Shown: positions 1-22,000 of the stretch, piece after piece
How positions within the stretch are numbered: the stretch's first letter is position 1
Layout of the letters: each line of letters opens with the position of its first letter
Source: Epinephelus fuscoguttatus
Taxonomy: Eukaryota; Chordata; Actinopteri; Perciformes; Serranidae
Reading direction: 5' to 3'
Assembly: GCF_011397635.1 (NCBI RefSeq)
Contig: NC_064762.1
Span: 21,477,479 to 21,541,478, forward strand
DNA: 64,000 nucleotides
Made by a program: the position numbers and the translations under genes
The notes under the pieces: model-generated
The model's database searches: none
Told to the model about the DNA's origin: nothing
What the model saw: the letters and a program-made list of their open reading frames with translations, nothing else

Positions 1-12876
<12,876 letters not shown>

Positions 12877-13753
12877 CAGCGGACGCCAGTTTTTTATTCC
12901 GTAAGGGTTTGACATCGTGTTCAGGACTGTCAGGAGAGGATTAACGGAGACAGAGAAAAAACACAAATTACACCTCAACAGTATATTAAATCTACTTAGA
13001 GTGACTTAGAACGCCAGCATTTCTTTGGCAGGAAAAAAAATATATATTTCAACTTAAGACTATTTTTGGATGTTACAGTGTGGCTGCAGTATATTGTTTA
13101 TTTGTCTGATCAAAGATTTATCCTTTCACATTTAGTTTCTTAACTGAAAAAGATTTTTTTTTGTTATATTCGTTGTATGATACGTGGGAGGGGAGAATAA
13201 TGACTTGAATTCAATGTTTCCGATTGTGCTGCACTTAGACAAGCTGAATAGCTATTTAAAGATGTCTATTTTTTAATGTGCTTTTCCTTGTTGCTGCCAA
13301 CACTTGGGTGTAAACCTTAAGGAAGAAGGGAACTGCGGATGTTGGGAGTATTTGGGGGGGAAGATGGGACCAGATCCATTATTAAAAATTTAGTGTCCAT
13401 AAATGTATAGAAGCAGACTGTTACTAGGAGCAGAGGAAGCTACAGGACAGATGGAGAACAGGAGGTGCATGGCCAAAAAAAAGATAAATCCTAAAGAGTA
13501 ATAATCCCAGATATGGACTTATATCTCTGTACGTGACTCTAGTTGAGACTCTCAAGGTAAAACCTGTTCACAATTAGAGCAGATGTCATATTGGAGAGAT
13601 TATTTTCCAGTTCCAGGTGTTTGTAAATATTTTTTTATCTGGGTGAAAACCTGAAATTAATAGTTGCAAAACAACACCTGCATTTGTAAGACTACACTAA
13701 AGTATTGAGACAGGGCTTTCAAAGCGTGAAATGGTTTTTTAGCATGACTGGAA

Positions 13754-15108
13754 TTAAAGGAATAGTTCGACATTTTTGGAAGTTCAGGCTTTCTTATGAT
13801 ATAGAGGAGCAAAGTAAGATGAGGAGATTGATATTTTCATGGTAGCTATGAAGCTATAGCCAGCAGCTGCTTAGCTTAGCATAAAGACTGGAAACAGAGG
13901 GAAACAGCAAGCATTGCTTTGTCTAAGGGACACACCAGATATACCACACCGACATCAAGGAACTAGCTGAAGTTGGCTGCTCAGTTGTGCTCGGCTGTAG
14001 TCTCTAATGCCCTTCCTCTTTGCGCCCAGTGATTTGGAAGCAGCACTGATTATCTGGGTAGTTTTATGCGGCAGAAATAGAGACTTTTTACTTCATGCGC
14101 CACTGAGCAACTTTTGTAGGAAGGAACAGGGTCCCAGCTTCAACGCTGTATCCAGGAAACTGGAAGACCGACGTTAGCACCTAAACAACACAACCCGATG
14201 TTGAAAGAACCAACAATATTTACTGTGTGCTAGTGAACAATAACACAAACAGTTATGAAATGACTTTACTAGAAAGCTCAATTGCTAGAAAACATAATCT
14301 TACCTTATATAACAAGTTTGTATTGATTTAACATCCTCTTGACTTTAGCCCATTGTTTACTTTCCTCACTTTAGTTTCTCCTCATTAACTGCCAATCAGT
14401 GATTTCTCTCACTGACAGGCTCCGCCGTCTTGGCACTGATTCAAAATGCTGAATCAGCTGAAGAAAAGCCAATAAGGACCGGTGGCGAGTGCCAATAGTA
14501 CAGGACATAATGCAAAAACTCGAGCGATACACGCTCACCGACGGCCCAACACAGACTGAAGGCCGACCTTTCAGCTTGGTACGTTAGGGCCCCCACATTC
14601 CTGGTAGATTACCTCGCAATCGTCGTGACCAAAGATAAGATAGTTTTTTACTTTCCAGAGTTGTGAGTATTACAAACCGTTGTGCAGTGTTTTTAAACCT
14701 GGAGCTAATTTCATTGTCTCACCTGTACCTTAAAGAACATGTCCCCACCAACGCAGCCCCAACGACGTGGAAAAACAGTCTACCATTTCAGGGAAGGCTA
14801 CGCACCGGACCGTTCCTGAATTGCTGGCTTTGGCTCTGATTAAACAAACCAAATAAAATGTGTTTATTAGTGAGCTTTACAGGAGCTGTCAGGAGGATTC
14901 GGTTACCCTTGGATGGAGCCAGGCTAGCTGTTTCCCTCTGTTTCCAGTCTTTGTGCTAAGCTATGCTAAACTAAGCTAAGCTAACTGGCTGCTGTGCATA
15001 GCTTCATATGTAACGTACAAACATGACAGTGGTATCAATCTTCTCGACTAACTCTGGTCAAGAAAGCAAATAAGCGTATTTCCCAAGATGTCGAACTTTT
15101 CAATTAAA
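13754..15108. mobile_element. long-arm inverted-repeat element in ppp2r5a 3' UTR
   Basis: The left end reads ttaaaggaatagttcgacat; the right end reads agatgtcgaacttttcaatt in the opposite sense. Both arms run 150-190 bases and share gagaagattgat, gctta-gcttagc, aaagactggaaacagagg and gaaacagc. No transposase is seen. Related arms recur near 55640-56600, 62035-62240 and 63745-63960. It is a common fish non-autonomous family (from memory); the superfamily is uncertain. Confidence 0.75.
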
Positions 15109-15898
15109 AGTAGTAGATTAAGAAATAAGTGAGACCTACAGTGCTATATTTTTATTGACGAGGCAAATATTTTTGAATGTTTAATTTCCCAGATGGACTA
15201 TAACGGGATGCCGGATGTGCTTGAGTGTATATTTGTTGAGTGCGTTTATGTGTATATGTTAGTTTGGAGGCTACTTAAAGGGAATTGCCACTCAATTTAA
15301 GATTTTCTGTACAGTATATTGTTCTGTGGTCCAGGAAAGTGCAGTCAGTGCTTAGGAACATGAATGGTTCTCTGTCGACGCTGAAAAACAGAGACTTTAA
15401 CTTGTCTTACCACTTATCTGGTATTTTACAATGCACAAGAGGCTGATTTTGTGTGTTGTGATTTTTTTAATATATATACATATATATATATATATATATC
15501 CAAACGAGGCTCACGATGAAGTAGTGATATCAAGAATATGATGCTCAACACCAGAAAATCCGAGTAAACTTTACCATTAATGCCTGTTGACTCCCTGTAT
15601 CTCCAGACTATATAACCTCACATTTGCTTTTAGTTTCTGATGTTGGGAGTTGATAAATGTGTTCATAGGAATCATAGGAAACGACTTGTGACGACTTTCT
15701 TTTCTTTTCTTTTTTTTTTAAAATTGAATGGTGTTCCCTCTGAACCCGGAGTGTCTGCTCTTCTTCTAAGGTCATATTTTTAGGTCCAGTCTTTTCTGAT
15801 GCCTTTCTGTCAGTACAGCATTCCAACCTCTGTGGCGTTAAAAAACTGTGTGGGGAACCTGTTTTGTAATCGCAGATCTTATTTAGGTTTCACCATCA

Positions 15899-15904
15899 AA
15901 TAAA
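15899..15904 (+). promoter_or_regulatory. poly(A) signal AATAAA, probably ppp2r5a
   Basis: Canonical AATAAA with a GT- and T-rich stretch 25-50 bases downstream. It is the last good signal before the transposon-rich spacer. Confidence 0.6.
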
Positions 15905-15956
15905 GTCTACTTTATCTTTCTACTCAAAGCATGTGTGTTTTCTTTTCTTTTCTCTT

Positions 15957-16560
15957 TCACTGGAGTGTGTTGAGTTGTAGTACATTACAGTGGTCAACAG
16001 ATGGTGCAATTTGTGTCTCCAGCATTGAGCTCCTGAGCCATTCATATGACAAATGCATTGCTTTCAATATCACCAGCCACTTTTTAAGGTACACCTTGCT
16101 GGTACCAGGTTGGACCCCTTGTGCCTTCATAACTACCTTAATTCTTGGTGCCACAGATTCAACAAGTCGCTGGAAACATTCCTCAGAGACTTTGGTCCAT
16201 ATTGACATGATAGCATCACACAGTTGCTGCAGATTTGTCGGCTGCACATCCATGATGTGAATCTCCCGTTCCACCACATCCCAAAGGTGCTCTATTGGAC
16301 TGAGATCTGGTGACTGTGGAGGTCATTGGAGTACAGTGAACTCATTGTCATGTTCAAGAAACCAGTTTGAGATGATTTGTTAGTTTTGGTGAGCCTGTGT
16401 GAATTGTAGCCTCAGTTTCCTGTTGTTAGCTGACAGGAGTGGCACCTGGTGTGGTCTTCTGCTGCTGTAGCCCATCTGCTTCAAGGTTGGACGTGTTGTT
16501 GGTTCAGAGATGGTCTTCTGCAGACCTTGGTTGTAATGGGTGGTTATTTGAGTCGCTATC
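15957..16560 (-). pseudogene. Tc1/mariner transposase relic, internally deleted
   Basis: Read on the minus strand, 16560-16390 encodes the Tc1 HTH/linker region, with phrases like TTHYNQGLQKT, RPTLKQMGYSSRRP and VPLLSANNRKLRLQFTQAHQN. It then jumps directly to FLEHDNEFTVLQ and SPDLSPIEHLWDVVEREI, the segment around the third acidic residue of the DDE triad, and on to IMDVQPTNLQQLCDAIMSIW at the C-terminus. The part with the first two catalytic Asp residues is missing, so this copy cannot encode an active enzyme. It lies just past the ppp2r5a poly(A) signal. Confidence 0.85.
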
Positions 16561-16629
16561 TAAAACCATCCAACATCAAAATTTTAAATTCATTCAATGA
16601 GATGAGACCTTAACATTTTAATGTCTTTT

Positions 16630-17515
16630 AAAGGTCTCTTTATGTATAAGGTGCACAGTCAGTACTCCATTCCTTTACATGCCTAAAAGTCCGACACAAC
16701 AAGCAAAAGCAATAATAATAATAGTAGTAATCAGTGCACTTAGAAACATCAGCCAAGAGCATGATGGCTCATTTAATGACAGACTGTCAGCGCGACTCAT
16801 TCTCTGCACTGTATTGCAGTAATAATAGGAAGGGAGCAAATAGTTTTTCCTACTATGACCGGTCAATATCGACACACTGTCAGGGGTCAGAAAGAAAAAA
16901 TTTAGGTTGCTTTGTCTTGAATGTGCAAATTATTTGAAATAATGATTTTTAGCTCTTAGTCATTATTTCATCACGTGTCTCTCCCTGGCCTCCATACTGT
17001 TCAACTGTACATTTGTAATATTGATATTATAATTACTATTATAAATACACAAAATATGTTTCAGTTCTTATTACCTGACACACTCAGGCCTCCATAGTCA
17101 ATATGTGAAACGTTTGATACTCAGTTTCTGTACCCCTACGTTAATCTTTGGGGGTACCCCACCTATAAAGGGTGTCTCCTGCCTTACCTGCCTTGTACTC
17201 CATGGGAAAGGGGCTCAAGTTATTGTATATGGTCATAATTGACCATATATTGACCAATTTTGTTTTTACCTCTTGCTATCAGGAATAAAGGGAGTTTGCC
17301 TCCAAAGATATCTACAGTCTGGGCCTCCTCATATCAACACAACACAGACAACACTAGAGTCCAGCACTTACATATACACATATACATACAAATATGCTAC
17401 ACATATACACACATGCGTTAAGGCTAAATGCATGTTTTTTAAAGGATCCATCTCTAAACCTCACCCCTCCCCCTCTTGCTTACTGTTGTCAACATAAAGT
17501 CAATGTATTGTTTTA
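16630..17515. other. spacer without recognised gene
   Basis: AT-rich spacer between ppp2r5a and the opsin. Frames of 60-74 codons on both strands have no family resemblance. No clear element ends seen. Confidence 0.6.
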
Positions 17516-17518
17516 TAT

Positions 17519-17800
17519 TAAAGGTCCAGTGTGCAGGATTTAGGGGGATACACTGGCAGAAAACACTGTTGTTGTTTTTTTAACGTTAAACTGCTTCATT
17601 CAGTCTGTTTGTTCTGGGGAGACAGAAAAGCCTGTGAAAACCTTACAGTGGTTACTTTTATATATCTCTCACTTTATTCAAACTCTGTGCAGACTAATTT
17701 GGTTTGATGTTTGAGCGCTGCTTAGGCAGAGACACACAGTATTTTACTGTTAGCGTTGCCCAGTTCCCTTGTCAGAAAACATGTTTGATTTTTTTTAATT
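17519..17800. mobile_element. one end of a short DNA element
   Basis: Starts ttaaaggtccagtgtgcagg, the end of a common fish short inverted-repeat family. The matching opposite end was not found, so this is a truncated copy. A copy with both ends lies at 24329-24728. Confidence 0.55.
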
Positions 17801-18167
17801 GGATTTTGGATTATTGCAGAAAACAAACTCCAAGGCAAACAGTTGGTTATGATACTTACATATATATATTCTCCATCTTACTTCTGCTGGCCGTGCTCTG
17901 CTCACTTATATTGGGATAAAATAAAATGCCAATGCCTTCTAGAGTTTCAAAATGTTGTCAGACCAAACGGATCTGATCCTGATAGTAGACTGAATCATTA
18001 TAGCCCAGTTTCCACCAAACACTTTCAGTATGGTACCTTTAGAACCAACAGTAACCCTTCAGACATGGTACCTAGATCCTAGTGTTTCCACTGCAAACAG
18101 TACTCTTACAGTAAATGTGGGTGGGGTTGTTGTCACTCACTGCTCCGCCCAGCACCAAATTGTTTTA

Positions 18168-18366
18168 TTCCCTACTATGGCGAAGGCATGGCTCACCCTA
18201 CTCTCCCTCTAACTGGCCAGTAGTCATTGCCTTTTTTTTGCTGGATTGGTTAGGTTTAGGTATGAGGAATGAGATTGGTTCGGGTTAGGTTAAGAATGTC
18301 AGGGTAAGTCAATCTGAGGCACAGTAAGGCAGAGTAGGGCGGGTCTTGCCTTCGCCACAGTAGGAA
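18168..18366. mobile_element. ~200 bp MITE with terminal inverted repeats
   Basis: The left arm reads ccctactatggcgaaggcat, then ggctcaccctactctccctc. The right arm in reverse reads cctactgtggcgaaggcaag, then acccgccctactctgcct. About 38 bases per arm, no coding capacity. It lies 0.7 kb upstream of the opsin start. Confidence 0.8.
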
Positions 18367-18413
18367 AAAAAATATGGCGCCCAGCACTCACTGTATTTCC
18401 ATATTACCAGTGA

Positions 18414-18560
18414 CCAGTGTTGGGCAGTAACACGTTACAGCAACGCCATTAGTTTTGGCAGTAACTAATACTCTGACGCGTTAGTTTTTAAATGCAGTAA
18501 CTCAGTTACCGTTACCAAACGTTGCGTTACTCCCAAAACATTTTAGCCCTAAACAATAAA
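18414..18560. mobile_element. hAT-like element end
   Basis: ccagtgttgggcagtaacac followed by acgttacagcaacg and repeated agtaact motifs resembles the widespread hAT-type terminal sequence cagtgttgggcaagtta (from memory). The second end was not identified, so this is probably a fragment. Confidence 0.5.
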
Positions 18561-18951
18561 AGATAGTCAAGTCAGATAGAGGTATATGAACAATTCTTAC
18601 CAGAGCATCTTAATGAAACACGTCTCTCACTATCGTCACACAAACACACAAAAAAAATTTTCACTGATTTACAGACATCTCTTTTCTAATGTAAGTCAGT
18701 GGGAGGAGGGTCAAGAAGTCACACCTCAGCCACCTGCCCCTCTGATAAGTACAGACCAGTCCCTAATTAAGTATTTTACATTAACTTAAGGATTCGCTGT
18801 GACTCCATCACTCATTAGACACCCTGTCCGTGATGTTTGTCTCCTCTGGGCCTCCGTACCCACTGAAGCAGCTGTACCTTTCCCCCTCCACAGAGTTGAA
18901 TCACATCACGCGCGCGGCGCTTTCCACCGCGCAGCTGGGAGCGTGCTCCAG

Positions 18952-18965
18952 GTTGCCATGGCGAC
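18952..18965 (+). promoter_or_regulatory. RFX-type X-box in the opsin upstream region
   Basis: GTTGCCATGGCGAC matches the palindromic RFX site GTTGCCATGGCAAC at 13 of 14 positions. It lies 12 bases before a TATA-like box and ~90 bases before the opsin start, in a locally GC-rich stretch. Function is inference. Confidence 0.5.
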
Positions 18966-18976
18966 ACAGCCGCCTG

Positions 18977-18984
18977 CATAAAAG
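18977..18984 (+). promoter_or_regulatory. TATA-like box CATAAAAG before the opsin
   Basis: CATAAAAG would place a transcription start near 19005-19012, about 45-50 bases before the opsin ATG at 19056. Such a start would just include or just miss the out-of-frame ATG at 19010. Confidence 0.4.
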
Positions 18985-19009
18985 TCATCCTCCGTGCACA
19001 CATCTCGTT

Positions 19010-19075
19010 ATGAGAGTCCGGATTTTACCCGCAACAGCAACATCAGCTGCGTCCAATGCCTCTGAACTCCTCTGA
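19010..19075 (+). other. possible upstream ORF overlapping the opsin start
   Basis: A 21-codon frame starts at ATG 19010 and stops at 19073-19075, overlapping the opsin ATG (19056) out of frame. Whether it is transcribed depends on the start site, predicted within a few bases of 19010. Confidence 0.3.
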
Positions 19076-22000
19076 TGACAACCGGACCATCTCTGTCTTC
19101 ACCTCCAAACTGACCCCCGCTGCTGACATATGTGTGGGACTGGCCATCCTCTCCGTCGGTACGTCCATCCATCCATCCATCCATCCGCTCTCTGTGCATC
19201 TATATCTCACTTTATATTAAACACTGAGCCTGTAAAGTTAGTGGACACATGTAGCCTGAGAGAAAAATATAACCTATTTGTTAGAAAATGTGCTTTTTTC
19301 TGCTAAAACTGAACACAAATACACTTTTACTTTTTTTAAAGCGAAAAATCCGACTTAGCCTATTCTTTTAATAAAAAATATAGAAATGAGGGTAGTTTGC
19401 TGAAATACAGGAAACAAAATGGTTTTATTTTGAATCATTGAAATAGAGCAGTAATTTTTAAGAAAAATAGGACTTTAAGACGAAATGTGAACATTGTGTA
19501 TTTATTTATTTATTTATTTTATTTATTATTTTTTATTTTGTTTGCTGCTTTCTTTTATGATATATTAAATTTTTATTAGTAGTATGTATATTATTTTGAA
19601 TATTTTGTTTTTTCTATATATGTACTAAAGATAAAGTGTCATTATTCATTTTATAATTAACCTTTTTCTGCAATATTTGCGTGCATCTGTCGTGTGTATT
19701 TTTCCTTTCTTTTAAATTAATTTCCTCATGCATGCATGAAAATTCTTATTTATTTTTTTAATTTATTCAACCAGGAAGTGTCATTGTGACTAAGATCTCT
19801 TACAAGAGAGACAGCCAATTGAAACACATTTAAATTGCAACAAATACAACATTTAAAAGGCTACAAAAATCTACAATCAAACGACAACTATTCAAACATT
19901 GTGGCCCCTCAAGAGAAACAAGCACATGTATCTGTCACCACTTTCTGTGTGATGCCCTTAAATGCATCAATGGATGTTAGTGTTCCTAATTTTAGAGTAG
20001 GAAATGTTCCCCAGATCTGTTAAAACCCGGCGTACATTAAAAAGGAACCACTTAGAGGAGCGTAGCTGCTAACTACCAGAGCTGACACACAGCAGGGAGC
20101 AGAGGTAAGCTGGAAGTTTGCCAAATGTCGCTTTATAGATAGAAATCTACCAGTGCTGTTGTCTGCGAGGGGTCAATGACATCCAACCCACCGATCATAA
20201 AGAATGCAGTGATGAGTAATAAAACGTAGAGATGCATGGTACACTGAATCAAGGCTACATAGGCTGTGTATCTCATATGTGGTTATTGCAGTGTAAACTG
20301 AGCTTTGTTAAGTATAAGATAGCTTCACAAAAAAAGTACTATCAAATCAGATTAATTTTCATCAGTCTGTTTCCCCTTAGAACATGTTAATCTTCCAGTA
20401 TGTTGTTGTCCAAGTGGCCAAAAAGTTCATTAGCTTTTATCGTCTCCTCTCCAGTTCTCCTCTCTGTTCTGGGCAATGGGCTGGTTCTGGTGATCTGCTA
20501 CCGCAGGAGGAAGAAGATGGTGGGCTCGGAGCTCCTCTGCGTCAACCTGGCCGTGGTCGACTTCCTCTGCTGCATCTGCTTCTACCCGCTCTCCATCCTG
20601 TCCTCCTTCCGCCACATGTGGCTGGGAGAAGACATCACGTGTGTGTACTACGGCCTCGGCTGCTACATCTTCGGCCTGTGCGGCATGTTCACCATCGCCG
20701 CCATCAGCATCATCCGCTACCTGAAGACCTGCTACAGCCTGGTGTACGGTGAGAGACGTGTTTTCCTTGAGCTCAAGGACTCTGATGGCTCCTGAAGGGC
20801 AGGAGCCATCAGAGTCCTTCAGGAGCCATCAGAGTCCTTGAGCTCAAGGCTCCTGAAGGGCAGGAGCCATCATAGTCCTTCAGGAGCCATCAGAGTCCTT
20901 GAGCTCAAGGACTCTGATGGCTCCTGAAAGGCAGGGTAAATAAAAGTCTTTTATTCTGTAGGGCAGCTGCATCTCTACTGCAATGGATAATCTTTTTCCA
21001 AAGCTTCCCACAAAGGTCAATTCAATTGTTTCATGTGTGGTTGAAGCAGTGTAAGACAGAGAGCACGTTCTCTATCTTCCTTCCGTCAACGTCTCAGAGA
21101 TGACATGAAAATTAATGAGTGCGTCATCACACAAAATTTGATAAGAAGGCATGAATGTCATGGACTGTAAGATGAACATATCTGTGCGTAAAGATCCAAA
21201 CCACTGGGAGCACAGTGGGTAACAGCGAGTCTTTCTCTGCCTGTGCGCACCTCTAATCAACAAATTATGTATTACAGTGGAAGAGGGAGCTATAGACCAG
21301 CAGTGGGTGGTGCTCTACCTTACACATGAAGGCTCCATGGGTTACTACACCTCATGTAACAGACGGAGTGCAGCCCGCTGTTGGTGTATAATTAAGACTG
21401 ACTGAGTGTTTTTCAGACCCTGATGAACACTCAGTAGAAAAGATCGCCTTTATGTTTCAAGTATACATTTATTATATTATTCCCCTGAAGTGCTTTCGTT
21501 GGGCTTTTGTACAGGTTTAACAAAAGACACAGTGAGTGAGCGTAAGAGGTGTTGCTTGTGGATGTTTTTTACTTTTGGACAGAGCCTGGTTAGCACTTCC
21601 TGTATTTTCAGTCTTGGTGCTGAGCTCATGGTCCTCACACACCAAGCTGACGACTGGCTGTTAGGTCAGTTTCACGCCATCTGCAGCCCCAGTTTTTGCG
21701 GTGTGCCCCGCACTGTTGGCTCTTGTCGGCTGTTTTTCAGCCGATGCCTTATTTTGGATTTAGCCTCTCTAACACTCTCTCTAACCTTAACCCTCTCCCT
21801 TCAATAACCAAAAGTTTTTCTTCACAGCTGTGTGGCTGGAAGGAACTAACCTCCGCTTGGTGTGCTGTGCCATCTGGTTTGTGGCTACCGTGTGGTCCAG
21901 CTTCCCTCTGTTCGGCTGGGGCGAGTATGTCCCTGAGCCTTATGGACTGTCCTGCACCATCGCCTGGAGGGGTTACCATACCTCGGTCAAGGACGCCTTC

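Larger units (their letters stand above)
12877..15920 (+). other. ppp2r5a 3' UTR
   Basis: From the TGA at 12874-12876 to a canonical AATAAA at 15899-15904, followed by GT/T-rich sequence at about 15929. That makes a ~3 kb 3' UTR if no earlier site is used. It contains a ~1.35 kb inverted-repeat element (13754-15108) and a TA run near 15471-15500. The extent is inference from the poly(A) signal and gene order; RNA data would settle it. Confidence 0.6.

Noticed and set aside
20384..20752. Alternative + frame of 122 codons over opsin exon 2
   Set aside because: Arg/Leu/His-rich shadow frame; the opsin frame has helices, motifs and splice phases.
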